From assembly GCF_030269765.1 (NCBI RefSeq), contig NZ_BSTX01000003.1, forward strand, positions 620,001 through 684,000: a DNA stretch of 64,000 nucleotides, given 5' to 3'. This stretch comes from Actinorhabdospora filicis (GTDB lineage Bacteria; Actinomycetota; Actinomycetes; Mycobacteriales; Micromonosporaceae). The translations under genes and the position numbers were made by a program. A model generated the notes under the pieces. It saw nothing but the letters and a program-made list of their open reading frames with translations, was not told the DNA's origin and searched no databases. Shown in pieces: positions 49,284-58,246 of the stretch (position 1 is its first letter; every line of letters starts with the position of its first letter).

Positions 49284-51695
49284 TCAGGCCGTCGCGCCGA
49301 CCGTCTCCCGCTCCTCGGTGTCCGCCCGCTTCTCGCGCTTGGCGGCCCGCTTCTCCTTGCGCAGCTCCACCATCGTGTAGAGCGTGGGCACCAGCACCAG
49401 CGTGAGCAGCGTCGAGCTGACCAGCCCGCCGATCACCACCACGGCCAGCGGCTTGGAGATGAACCCGCCGCCGCCGGTGATGCCCAGGGCCATCGGCAGG
49501 AGCGCGAAGATCGTGGCGAGCGCGGTCATCAGGATCGGCCGGAGCCGGTTGCGCCCGCCCTCGATCACCGCCTCCGACAGCGGCATCCCCTGGCGCCGGT
49601 ACTGGTTGATGAGGTCCAGTAGCACGATCGCGTTCGTCACCACGATGCCGACCAGCATCAGCAGGCCGATCATGGCCGCCAGGCCCAGGCTGGTGCCGGT
49701 GGCCAGCAGCAGCAGGATGGTGCCGGTCGCGGCGAAGGGGATCGACACCAGCAGGATCAGCGGCTGGATGAGGCTGCGGAAGGTCGCCACCATCACCATG
49801 AACACCAGCGCGATCGCCGCGACCAGCGCCAGGCCCAGGTTCCGGAAGGCCTCGGCCTGGTCGGAGGAGGCGCCGCCGAGGGCGAAGGTGGCGCCGTCGG
49901 GCAGGGTCAGCGCGTCCAGCCGCTTCGTGAGCTCCTGGGTCGTGGCACCGAGGGACTCGCCGGTGTTGGTGCCGGAGACCTTCGCCGTGCGCGAGCCGCC
50001 GGTGTGGTCGACGGCGATCGGGCCGTCGGCGATCTCCACGTCGGCGACGTCGTCGAGGGTCCCGCCGCCGGGCATCGGCAGCGCGCGAAGCTCCTCAATG
50101 GACCCCGGTGCTTTCCCGCCCGCCTTGAGGACCACGTCGGCGGTGGTGCCGTCGAAGGTCACCTGGGTGAGCGTGCCGCCCTGGACGGCCTGCGTCACCA
50201 GCTGCGCGATGGCGACCTCGGACAGCCCCCGCGCGGCGGCGGTCTTGCGGTCGACGCTGATCTCGATGCGCGGCACGGTCTCGCTGATGCTGCTCTTCAC
50301 CTCGGTGACGCCGGGAGTGCCCGACATGGCCGCAGTGACCTTCGCGGTGGCCTCCTTGAGCACCGCCGGGTCGTCGGCGGTGACCTTGACCTCCAGGACG
50401 TCGCCGCCGAAGCCGCCGGACTCGCCGACGGTGATCTCGCCGAGCTCGGCGCGGCCGGTCAGCTTGCCGCGCAGCTCGTCCTGGACGGCGGCGAGGTCAC
50501 CGTCGTCCTTGAGGGTGATCGCGTAGGACGCCTTGGTGGCGCCGCCCCCGCCGAACATGGCCGCCAGGCCGGTACCGCCGCCGCCGATGTTGACCTGATA
50601 GGTCTCCACGGCCTTGATGCCGCCGATGACGCTCTCGACGTCCTTGGCCCTGGCGTCGGCGGTCTCCAGGGACGTGCCCGCCGGGAAGGTCTGCTCCATC
50701 GCGATGGTCTTCTGGCCGGCGTCGTCGATGAAGCTGGTGTTCAGCTGCGGCACCAGCGACAGGGTGCCGATGAGGATCAGCAGCGCGATCACGACCGTGG
50801 TCAGGCGGCGCTCGGTGGCCCAGCGCAGCACCGGCACGTAGGCGCGCTGGAGGATCCCGTTGCGTTCCCGGTTCTCCACCGCCTCGCGGTCCAGGCGGCC
50901 CTTGGGCGGCTTCAGGAACCAGTAGGCCAGCACGGGGACCACGGTCAGCGACACCAGCAGCGAGGCCAGCAGCGCGACGGCCACGGTCACCGAGAAGGGC
51001 CCGAAGAGCTCGCCGACGAGGCCGCCGACGAAGGCGATGGGCAGGAACACCGCCACGGTGGTCAGGGTGGACGAGGTGACGGCCCCGGCCACTTCCCGCA
51101 CGCCGGTGAGGATCGCGCTCTTGCGCTCCTCGCCGTAGGACAGGTGGCGTTTGATGTTCTCCAGGACCACGATGGCGTCGTCGACGACCCGGCCGATGGC
51201 GATGGTCAGCGCGCCGAGGGTGAGCATGTTGAGGCTGTAGTCCTGCGTCCACAGCGCGATGAGCGCGATGAGCACCGACAGCGGGATCGACACGGCGGTG
51301 ACCAGCGTCGAGCGCACGGAGAACAGGAACACCAGGATCACCAGGACGGCCATCACCAGGCCGAGCATGCCCTCGGTGGTGAGGTTGTCGATGGCCTGCT
51401 CGATGGCGGGGGCCTGGTCGGAGATGACGGTGAGGGCGGTGCCGGAGCCGATCGCGGCGACCAGGTCCGGGAGCTTGGCGCGGACCTCCTCGGAGATGGC
51501 GACGGTGTTCCCGTCGGGGGTGGCGGTGATGGACAGGCCCAGGCTGGCCGCGCCGTTGGTGCGGGTCAGCGAGGTCGCCTCCTTGGTGGTGAGGGCGACC
51601 TCGGCGACGTCGCCGAGCCGGACGGGGGCGGCGGGCGTCCCGGTGGGCGGCTGGGCGGCGGCGGGCGTCAGGTACAGGTTCTCCAGGTCGGCCAC
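49284..51695 (-). CDS. RND efflux transporter (AcrB/SwrC type), C-terminal ~3/4 of a split gene
   Basis: 803 aa from GTG 51693-51695. Continues in the same frame as the upstream piece after an in-frame TAA and two codons. Contains the first helix bundle (LGLVMAVLVILVFLFSVRSTLVTAVSIPLSVLIAL), the Asp-Asp proton relay (GRVVDDAIVVLENIKRHL), the second periplasmic-type domain and a second bundle (ATFRSLIQPLILLVSIPFAATG, LLDLINQYRRQGM). Gram-positive SwrC-like pumps export surfactants or drugs. Alone it lacks the N-terminal helix and porter subdomain, so it is functional only with reinitiation or readthrough. Confidence 0.85.
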   Translation of the reverse strand: MADLENLYLTPAAAQPPTGTPAAPVRLGDVAEVALTTKEATSLTRTNGAASLGLSITATPDGNTVAISEEVRAKLPDLVAAIGSGTALTVISDQAPAIEQAIDNLTTEGMLGLVMAVLVILVFLFSVRSTLVTAVSIPLSVLIALIALWTQDYSLNMLTLGALTIAIGRVVDDAIVVLENIKRHLSYGEERKSAILTGVREVAGAVTSSTLTTVAVFLPIAFVGGLVGELFGPFSVTVAVALLASLLVSLTVVPVLAYWFLKPPKGRLDREAVENRERNGILQRAYVPVLRWATERRLTTVVIALLILIGTLSLVPQLNTSFIDDAGQKTIAMEQTFPAGTSLETADARAKDVESVIGGIKAVETYQVNIGGGGTGLAAMFGGGGATKASYAITLKDDGDLAAVQDELRGKLTGRAELGEITVGESGGFGGDVLEVKVTADDPAVLKEATAKVTAAMSGTPGVTEVKSSISETVPRIEISVDRKTAAARGLSEVAIAQLVTQAVQGGTLTQVTFDGTTADVVLKAGGKAPGSIEELRALPMPGGGTLDDVADVEIADGPIAVDHTGGSRTAKVSGTNTGESLGATTQELTKRLDALTLPDGATFALGGASSDQAEAFRNLGLALVAAIALVFMVMVATFRSLIQPLILLVSIPFAATGTILLLLATGTSLGLAAMIGLLMLVGIVVTNAIVLLDLINQYRRQGMPLSEAVIEGGRNRLRPILMTALATIFALLPMALGITGGGGFISKPLAVVVIGGLVSSTLLTLVLVPTLYTMVELRKEKRAAKREKRADTEERETVGATA

Positions 51696-51701
51696 GGCGG
51701 T

Positions 51702-52394
51702 TTAGGCGTCACCGGCCTGGATGGTGAGGGTGCTGCCGTCGGCGGTGACCGCGCCGACGGGGAAGGGCCGCCCGGCGCCCTGCACGGCGGTGCCGATCGC
51801 CTGGAGCGTCAGACCTTTGCGGGCCAGCGCGGCGGTGTCGGCGGTGATCGTGACGACCTTCTCGCGGGCGCCGCCGACGCTGACCTCCTTGACGCCGGGG
51901 ATGCCCTCCAGCTCGGGCACGACCTTGGCGTTGAGGCGTTCGGTGAGGGCGTCCTCGCCGAGGCCGGAGGTGGCCGCGAGCTGGATGATCGGCATGTCGT
52001 CGGTGCTGCCGACGAAGGTCTGCGGGTCGACGTCGTCGGGCAGCTTCGCCTTGGCCAGCGCCTGCTGGACCTCGGCCTGCGCCCGGTCGATGTCGGCGCC
52101 GAAGTCGAACCTGACGCGGACGTTGGTGCGCGACTCCGAGGAGGTGGAGATGACCTCCTTGATGCCGTCGACGCCGCGCAGGGCGTCCTCGATGGGCGTG
52201 GTCACCTCGGATTCGACGATGTCGGGCGCCGCGCCGGGATAGGCGGCGATGACCGAGACCATCGGGAAGCTCATCGACGGGATGAGCTGCTGTTTGAGGT
52301 TCGGCGTCGCGTAGGCGGCGAAACCGGCCAGCACGAGGGTGATCAGGGCGACCAGGCCGCGGTTGGCCAGGCTCCAGCGGGTCAGGAAGGACAT
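51702..52394 (-). CDS. RND efflux transporter, N-terminal ~1/4 of a split gene
   Basis: 230 aa: MSFLTRWSLANRGLVALITLVLAGFAAY (first helix) then LIPSMSFPMVSVIAAYPGAAPDIVESEVTTPIEDAL and VFDFGADIDRAQAEVQQAL-type porter sequence. It ends ...LTIQAGDA at a TAA (51702-51704), where homologues continue into DLENLYL/VRLGDVAEV. The downstream piece is in the same frame, so a single nonsense change, not a frameshift, separates them. Either a pseudogene, a sequencing error, or an authentic two-part protein. Confidence 0.8.
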   Translation of the reverse strand: MSFLTRWSLANRGLVALITLVLAGFAAYATPNLKQQLIPSMSFPMVSVIAAYPGAAPDIVESEVTTPIEDALRGVDGIKEVISTSSESRTNVRVRFDFGADIDRAQAEVQQALAKAKLPDDVDPQTFVGSTDDMPIIQLAATSGLGEDALTERLNAKVVPELEGIPGVKEVSVGGAREKVVTITADTAALARKGLTLQAIGTAVQGAGRPFPVGAVTADGSTLTIQAGDA

Positions 52395-52447
52395 GGCACA
52401 AGGCTGTCCGGCCGGGTGGGGAGCGGCGTCCTCCCCGGGGACGTTCC

Positions 52448-52473
52448 CGGCGTACCGCGATCGCGGTACGCCG
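52448..52473. promoter_or_regulatory. Perfect 26-bp palindrome upstream of the RND gene
   Basis: Every base from 52448 to 52473 is self-complementary (centre gcgatcgc, arms cggcgtacc). It lies 12 nt beyond the response-regulator stop and 53 nt before the RND start. It could be a regulator operator or, as RNA, a stem terminating the two-component transcript. Confidence 0.55.
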
Positions 52474-52485
52474 CTGAGACGCCTG

Positions 52486-53145
52486 TCAGGTTCGGGGCCG
52501 CACGAGCCCGGTCTCGTAGGCGATGATCACCAGCTGCGCCCGGTCATGCGCGCCGAGCTTGAGCATGGCCCGGTTGACGTGGGTCTTGGCGGTCATCCGG
52601 CTGATGCCGAGGCCCACGGCGATCTCGTCATTGGCGAGCCCCGAGGCCACCAGTGTCAAGACCTCCAGCTCGCGCTCGGTGAGCACCGACAGGTCCTTGG
52701 GCACGCGGTGGTCGGCGGCGCCCGGGCTGGCCAGGAACCGGCCGATGAGGCCCTTGGTGGCCAGCGGCGACAGCAGCGCCTCGCCGCGATGGATGACCCG
52801 GATCGCCTCGTGCAGCTCGGCGGCGTCGACGCCCTTGCCGAGGAAACCGCCCGCGCCGGCGCGCAGCGCGGCGAACACGTACTCGTCGATCTCGAAGGTG
52901 GTCAGCACCAGGACCCGCACGTGCGCCAAGCCGGGCTCGGCGGTGATGAGCCGGGTGGCGGCCAGCCCGTCGGTGCCGGGCATGCGCACGTCCATGAGGA
53001 CCACGTCGGCCCCGCGGGCCAGGCGCACCGCCTCGTCCCCGTCGGCGGCCTCCCCGACGACCTCCATGTCGGGCGCGGTGTTGACCAGCACCCGGAACCC
53101 GGCCCGCACCAGCGCCTGGTCGTCGGCGATAACGACGCGGATCAC
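52486..53145 (-). CDS. NarL/LuxR-type response regulator
   Basis: 219 aa. Receiver domain with MDVRMPGTDG (phosphorylated D52), VLVLTTFEIDEYV and conserved acidic DDQ near the start. C-terminal LuxR helix-turn-helix LTERELEVLTLVASGLANDEIAVGLGISRMTAKTHVNR. Overlaps the histidine kinase gene by 4 nt. The adjacent RND pump is its likely target, by position. Confidence 0.95.
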   Translation of the reverse strand: MIRVVIADDQALVRAGFRVLVNTAPDMEVVGEAADGDEAVRLARGADVVLMDVRMPGTDGLAATRLITAEPGLAHVRVLVLTTFEIDEYVFAALRAGAGGFLGKGVDAAELHEAIRVIHRGEALLSPLATKGLIGRFLASPGAADHRVPKDLSVLTERELEVLTLVASGLANDEIAVGLGISRMTAKTHVNRAMLKLGAHDRAQLVIIAYETGLVRPRT

Positions 53146-54335
53146 GCGGCCACCTCCGGGGCGGGCAGCACGGCCCGCACGAGGAAACCGCCGCCGGGCC
53201 GGGTGCCCGCCTGGAACGTGCCCTCCACCGACAAAGCGCGCTCCCGCATCCCGATGAGGCCGTGACCGGTGCCGAGGGCCGCCCCGCCCGGCCCGTCGTC
53301 GCTGACCTGGACGAGCAGGTCCTCGCGCTCATAGGCGATGCGGACGGTGGCCGCGGCGCCCGGGGCGTGCTTCGAGACGTTCGTGAGGGCCTCCTGCGCG
53401 ATGCGGAACGCGGTCAGCTCGACCTGCGCCGACAGCGGCCGCGGCTCGCCCTCGGTGACACCCCGCACGTCGTGCCCGGCCGCCCGGAACGACGCCAGCA
53501 GCCCCGGCAGGCCCGACAGCCCCGGGCTCGGCTCGGTCGGCGCGTCCTCGTCGGCGCTGCCCGGCCGCCGCAGCAGCCCGACGGTGGTGCGCAGCTCGTC
53601 GAGCGCCTCCCGCCCGGCCTCCTGGACGTGCCCGAGCGCCTCCCGCGCCTGCTCCGGCGCGCTGCCCAGCACGTGCGCGGCGACCTGCGCCTGCACGTTG
53701 ATCAGGGCGATGTGGTGGGCGAGGACGTCGTGCAGCTCCCGGGCGATGTGCAGCCGCTCCTCCATGACCCGCCGCTCCGCCTCCTGCTCCCGGGTCGCCT
53801 CGGCCTGCCGGGCGCGCTCCTCGACGGAGGCGATGTAGGCGCGGCGGTTGCGGATGCCGTCGCCGATGGCGGTGGCCAGCAGCACCGCCAGCGCCGGCGA
53901 CAGCGCCTCGGTCAGCGTGCGCGCGCCCGCCGCGGTGTACGACGCGGTGAGCACCAGCGCCGCCGCCCCGCCGGTGAGCCACGCGCGCAGCCGCGGCGTC
54001 CGCACCGCCACCGAGTACATGGCGATGGCCGGGAAGATGTCGAGCGTCCGGCGCGTGTCCGGGCTGATCACCAGGTACGCGAGGACACCGCCGAGGGTGA
54101 TGGCCAGCAGCACCAGCGGATGGCGGCGGCGCAGCAGGAGCGCCAGGCTCAGCGGGAACGCCATCATCAGCACGAACTGGAAGGGCGGCGCGACGGGGGT
54201 GAGCGGCTCCGGCGTCCGCTCCGGGCCGATGCGCGAGGCGACCAGCAGCAGCCCGTACACGAGCGCCGCCAGGGCCAGGTCGGCCAGGACGGGACGCGCG
54301 CGGAACAGGTCGCGGGCGCGACGGAGGCTGGTCAC
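53142..54335 (-). CDS. NarL-family sensor histidine kinase
   Basis: 397 aa. An N-terminal region of about six hydrophobic segments without a large external domain, then HisKA_3 (RLHIARELHDVLAHHIALINVQ, phosphoaccepting His) and a HATPase_c domain ending in SDDGPGGAALGTGHGLIGMRERA. This intramembrane-sensing type often answers cell-envelope stress. GTG start. Pairs with the response regulator by ATGA-type overlap. Confidence 0.94.
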   Translation of the reverse strand: MTSLRRARDLFRARPVLADLALAALVYGLLLVASRIGPERTPEPLTPVAPPFQFVLMMAFPLSLALLLRRRHPLVLLAITLGGVLAYLVISPDTRRTLDIFPAIAMYSVAVRTPRLRAWLTGGAAALVLTASYTAAGARTLTEALSPALAVLLATAIGDGIRNRRAYIASVEERARQAEATREQEAERRVMEERLHIARELHDVLAHHIALINVQAQVAAHVLGSAPEQAREALGHVQEAGREALDELRTTVGLLRRPGSADEDAPTEPSPGLSGLPGLLASFRAAGHDVRGVTEGEPRPLSAQVELTAFRIAQEALTNVSKHAPGAAATVRIAYEREDLLVQVSDDGPGGAALGTGHGLIGMRERALSVEGTFQAGTRPGGGFLVRAVLPAPEVAA

Positions 54336-54397
54336 CCGTCTCAGGGTACGAGCGCGGGCTGAGAAGTGCCGTCCGGCGAGTCGCGCAGGTCACGGGC

Positions 54398-55615
54398 TCA
54401 CCCGATCCGCACCACCCGCGCCCACTCCGGCGGCCGCTCCGGTCGGTAGTCCGGGTCGTTCTCCCGCACCCGCGCCGGGCGCGGGAACAGCCCCACCACC
54501 GTCCGGCACGGTGGCCGCCGGGACGGCCAGGGCGTCTGCCCGTCGGTGAGGGCGACGATCACGTCGGGACGCGGCCGCGCCCGCAGCGCTGCCGCGAAGC
54601 CCTCGCGCAGGTCGGTGCCGCCACCGCCCAGGAGCTCGATGTTCTCGGCCCGGCAGAGGGGGACGGCCACACCGGCGGCGGCGTCGCAGGAGATCACCGA
54701 CACCAGGTCGCGGCGGCCGCCGACGGCGCGGGTGATCGCGGCGACCTCCAGCAGCGCCGAGCCGAGTTCGGCGTCACTGACCGAGCCGGAGGTGTCGATG
54801 ACCACGCACACGTGCGGGGGCGTGCGGCGCAGGCTCGGCAGGATCACGCCGGGGAGCGGGCGGCGGGAGGGACGGCGGTAGGTGTGGTCGTCGCCCGCTC
54901 CGGCGCCGCCCACGGCGGAGCGCACCGCCGCGCGCAGCAGCTTGCGCCAGGGCTGCGGCGGGTGGAAGGCGTCCTCGGCCCAGCGGCGCCAGGTCTCGGG
55001 GGCGTCGCCGGGGCGGCCCTTGATGCCCTCGGCGACGCGGAAGCGGACGGCGTCGCGCTCCTGGGCGCTGAGCCCGTGCGCGCCGCCGGGGCCGAGGTCC
55101 CAGGGGCGCGCCTCGCCGTCGGCGCCGCTGCCGCAGTCGAGCCAGCCGAGCTCGGCCGGCAGGCCCGACATCGTCGAGGTGTGCAGGTACTCCTCCATCA
55201 GCAGGCCGCGGTCCAGCCCCAGCATCTCCGGCAGGGCCGCGCCCGCCGGGACGGGGAGCCCGTCGCCGTAGATGTCGTCGTTGATCTCGAAGTCGGCGGC
55301 GATGTTGCGGCGCCAGCGGTGACCGGGCCCGTGCTGTTCGTGCTCGGCGGCGTGGCGTTCGCCGCGCCCGTGGTGGTCGCGCAGGAGGTGGGACACCTCG
55401 TGGACCCAGACCCCGGCGAGGTCGGCGACCGTCATGCGCGCCACGAACGCTGGGGACACGTAGCAGCGCCAGTGCGGGTCGACGCCCATCGTGGGGATGG
55501 CGCGGTCCTCCACGATGCGCAGCGCGAAGAGCGCGGCGGCCAGGTAGGGGCGCACCTTGACCGCGTGCAGGCGGGCGGACAGGAGCTTGTCCAGGTCGAG
55601 GGCGATGGCGCTCAT
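54398..55615 (-). CDS. Putative metallopeptidase with VWA-like domain (DUF2201-type)
   Basis: 405 aa from ATG 55613-55615. Zinc-peptidase signature VWVHEVSHLLRDHHGRGE (HExxH) near residue 68. A VWA-like domain follows at about 275-400 with CVVIDTSGSVSD (DxSxS metal site). It overlaps the upstream AAA ATPase by 4 nt. MoxR-like ATPases with VWA partners act as metal-dependent chaperone or maturation machines; a peptidase-VWA version with this pairing is known as a gene family but its target is unknown. Confidence 0.88.
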   Translation of the reverse strand: MSAIALDLDKLLSARLHAVKVRPYLAAALFALRIVEDRAIPTMGVDPHWRCYVSPAFVARMTVADLAGVWVHEVSHLLRDHHGRGERHAAEHEQHGPGHRWRRNIAADFEINDDIYGDGLPVPAGAALPEMLGLDRGLLMEEYLHTSTMSGLPAELGWLDCGSGADGEARPWDLGPGGAHGLSAQERDAVRFRVAEGIKGRPGDAPETWRRWAEDAFHPPQPWRKLLRAAVRSAVGGAGAGDDHTYRRPSRRPLPGVILPSLRRTPPHVCVVIDTSGSVSDAELGSALLEVAAITRAVGGRRDLVSVISCDAAAGVAVPLCRAENIELLGGGGTDLREGFAAALRARPRPDVIVALTDGQTPWPSRRPPCRTVVGLFPRPARVRENDPDYRPERPPEWARVVRIG

Positions 55616-56811
55616 CGCGCCACCAGGTCCACCGAGCGCCCGGCGCGTTCGGCGAGGCCGATGACCCCGGCCAGCCGCTCGATGGCCGCCGGCACCTCCC
55701 AGTCGTCGCGGCGCAGCGCGGCCAGGGCGGTCGCGGGGGCGACCAGCAGGTCGGCGGTGCCGGTGTCCAGGGCCCGGACCAGCACCGCCCACGCCGCGTC
55801 CCAGCGCTGGCGGTCCGGGCGGGAGGCGACGGCCTCGACGACGGCGTCCAGCGCCGCCTGGCGCAGATCGCCGCGCTCGGGCAGCACGGCGGCGGACGGG
55901 TCGGCGAGCAGGGTCTCGGGGTCGGGCAGGTCCATCCGGTCGAAGTGGGCGAGCAGCTCCAGGCCGGGGCCGTCGCCGACGGCGCCGCGCACCAGCAGCG
56001 ACAGGACGTCGCGGGAGGCCGAGGCGGCGGTGCCGAAGGCGATGAGCGTGAGCGCGGCCTCCCAGCTGCGGGGCGAGGGCCAGGCGCCGCCGCGCCGGGT
56101 CTCGGTGGTCGGGAGGCGGTGGATGAGCTTGGGGCGCGCGGCGAGGAACCCGCAGACCGCGCGCCGGGCGAAGTCCACCGACTCCGCCAGCCGCGCCGGG
56201 TCCAGGACGGGCAGCTCCGCCCGGGGCCACACGCCGCCCAGGCCGCGCACCACGACCTCGCGGTCGTGCGTCCAGTACAGGTGGACGAAGCGGTTGGCCA
56301 GCGGCGGGCTGAGCTCCCAGCCGTCGGCGGCCGAGGCCGGTGGGTTGGCGGCGGCCACGATCCGCACGCCCGGTGGCAGCCGCAGCGCGCCGACCCGGCG
56401 CTCCAGGACCACGCGCAGCAGCGCGGCCTGCACCGCGGGCGTGGCGGTGGACAGCTCGTCCAGGAACAGCAGGCCCTTACCCGCGCGCACCAGGTCCACC
56501 GCCCACTGTGGAGGCGCCATGGGGACGCCGCGCGTCTCGGGTTCCTCGCCGATGACCGGCAGGCCGGAGAAGTCGGAGGGCTCGTGGACGCTGGCGATCA
56601 CGGTGGTCAGCGGCAGGCCGAGGGACTCCGCCAGCCGGGTCAGCGCGGCGGTCTTGCCGATGCCGGGCTCGCCCCACAGCAGGACGGGCAGGTCGGCGGC
56701 CACGGCGAGGGTGAGCGCCTCCAGACGCTCGTCGGGGCGCGGCTCGGTGGTGCTGGCGCGCAGGAGGTTCAGGAGGTCGTCGGCGAGGGACAGCCGGGCA
56801 TGGGAAGTCAT
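55612..56811 (-). CDS. MoxR/dynein-like AAA+ ATPase
   Basis: 399 aa. Walker A LLWGEPGIGKTAAL near residue 42; Walker B GLLFLDELSTATPAVQAALL near 115; sensor VRIVAAANPP near 148; lid helices follow. Overlaps the metallopeptidase-VWA gene by 4 nt. It presumably powers remodelling of that partner or its substrate. The following gene on the minus strand is the peptidase; a 444-aa unknown lies upstream by 26 nt. Confidence 0.92.
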   Translation of the reverse strand: MTSHARLSLADDLLNLLRASTTEPRPDERLEALTLAVAADLPVLLWGEPGIGKTAALTRLAESLGLPLTTVIASVHEPSDFSGLPVIGEEPETRGVPMAPPQWAVDLVRAGKGLLFLDELSTATPAVQAALLRVVLERRVGALRLPPGVRIVAAANPPASAADGWELSPPLANRFVHLYWTHDREVVVRGLGGVWPRAELPVLDPARLAESVDFARRAVCGFLAARPKLIHRLPTTETRRGGAWPSPRSWEAALTLIAFGTAASASRDVLSLLVRGAVGDGPGLELLAHFDRMDLPDPETLLADPSAAVLPERGDLRQAALDAVVEAVASRPDRQRWDAAWAVLVRALDTGTADLLVAPATALAALRRDDWEVPAAIERLAGVIGLAERAGRSVDLVAR

Positions 56812-56837
56812 CGAATCACCTGGTGAAAGAAGAGGGA

Positions 56838-58172
56838 TCAGCGGAACTGGCCGGTGCGCGGCCGGGCGCGGTTGACGCGCCGGCGCCGCTCGGCCGGAAA
56901 GGTGCGGCGGCTCAGTGGGCCGGGCTCGCGGACGGGGGCGCCGGGGACGGTCGGCAGGCCAGCGCGGAACACGCCGTGCTCCACCCGGCCGTCGGCCGCG
57001 GCGGTGAGCTCGTCCCGCAGCGGACCGTCGCGCAGGATCGCGCGGGGACCGAGCAGGCCCTCCACGACGGCCAGCGCGCCGGTCACGTCACCGTGCCGCA
57101 GCCGCTCCCGGACGGCCGGCAGCGCCTCGGGGTCGCGGTGCACGGCGTCGATCGCGCGCAGGCACGGCAGCGGCGGCCCGCCCAGCGCGATGAGCAGATG
57201 CTCCCGGCGCAGCTGGGCGGGATCGTGGTCGACGGCCGTCAGGACGCCGTCCCGCAGCGCGATGCGGTGGATCTCGCCCCGGCACTCGACCCGGTGCGGG
57301 TCGGAGGCCGGTGGCGGTTGCCGCGGCGGGCCCGATCCGTGCCCGGCGAGGGCCCCGGCGACCAGCGGGTGCAGCGCGGCGGGCGTGATGAGCCCGGCCC
57401 GCAGCAGCTCCAGGTCGGGCAGCGTGCGGGCGGCGGCCTCCGGCAGCAGTGGCAGGGCCGCGATCTCCTGCGGCGGCGGGGGATCGGCGACGCGCCGGAA
57501 CACCGGGACGTGGTTCTCGTCGGGCGCGACGAGCTCCAGCACGGCCGTCTCGCGCGCGGCGAGGCGGACGGCGAAGGGCCCGTGCGGGCGCCCGGCGTCC
57601 CGCAGCAGCGTCTCGGCCTCGGCGGCCCAGCGCGACAGCGCCCACGGCGGGTCGTCGCCGGTGCCGTGGCGGCCGAGCAGCTCGCCGCTGCGCGTGGCGT
57701 CCCAGAGGTGGCGGTGCAGGTCGAGCCGGAACCGGCGGTCCGGCCGTCCGTCCACATCGGAGGGATCCCACAGCGCGAGGGACACCCGCTGCCCGGCGGC
57801 GGCGCGCGCCGGGGGCGTACGCGCCACCAGCAGCACCGGACCCGGGTAGCGGGCCAGCGCGACGGTCAGCCCCGGGCGCAGCAGCCCGTCGGGGGCCATG
57901 CGGGGCAGGTGCCAGCGGAGCAGATCCGGCGCCAGGCGGCGCAGATCGGCCCTCAGGAGGGTGGTGAGTTCGGTGCCGTACCGGTCCCGGACGGCGGACG
58001 GACGCAGATCGACGTCGACGCGGGCGGCGGCGCAGGCCCCGGCCCAGTCACCGGCCGCGCGGCGGACGGTGGCGGTCTCGATCATGGACGGTGGCACGGC
58101 GTACTCGCGCACGCGGCGCCACATCGGCGGGCGGGTCGGAATCCCGTTCGCGGAAAGCGGTGCCATCAGCAC
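56838..58172 (-). CDS. Hypothetical protein of the MoxR-VWA locus
   Basis: 444 aa from GTG 58170-58172 (ATG 58166 is two codons in). No transmembrane segment or signal. Helical, Arg- and Pro-rich, with a clear N-terminal block (WRRVREYAVPPSMIETATVRR) and internal YPGPVLLVART and LLPEAAARTLPDLELLRAGLI. I do not recognise the family. Co-directional with the AAA and VWA genes by 26 nt, it is probably the third member of their system, perhaps its substrate-specific subunit. Confidence 0.78.
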   Translation of the reverse strand: MLMAPLSANGIPTRPPMWRRVREYAVPPSMIETATVRRAAGDWAGACAAARVDVDLRPSAVRDRYGTELTTLLRADLRRLAPDLLRWHLPRMAPDGLLRPGLTVALARYPGPVLLVARTPPARAAAGQRVSLALWDPSDVDGRPDRRFRLDLHRHLWDATRSGELLGRHGTGDDPPWALSRWAAEAETLLRDAGRPHGPFAVRLAARETAVLELVAPDENHVPVFRRVADPPPPQEIAALPLLPEAAARTLPDLELLRAGLITPAALHPLVAGALAGHGSGPPRQPPPASDPHRVECRGEIHRIALRDGVLTAVDHDPAQLRREHLLIALGGPPLPCLRAIDAVHRDPEALPAVRERLRHGDVTGALAVVEGLLGPRAILRDGPLRDELTAAADGRVEHGVFRAGLPTVPGAPVREPGPLSRRTFPAERRRRVNRARPRTGQFR

Positions 58173-58246
58173 TCACCCGGCGCGAACGATTCCCCCAATC
58201 CACAGGAGAAGGTGGTCATCGGCTCAAGCCTAACCGGCCCGCGCCA

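Noticed and set aside
50004..52526. 840-codon + strand frame opposite the RND pump
   Set aside because: Repetitive Asp/Gly/His composition; the minus strand has the transporter motifs.
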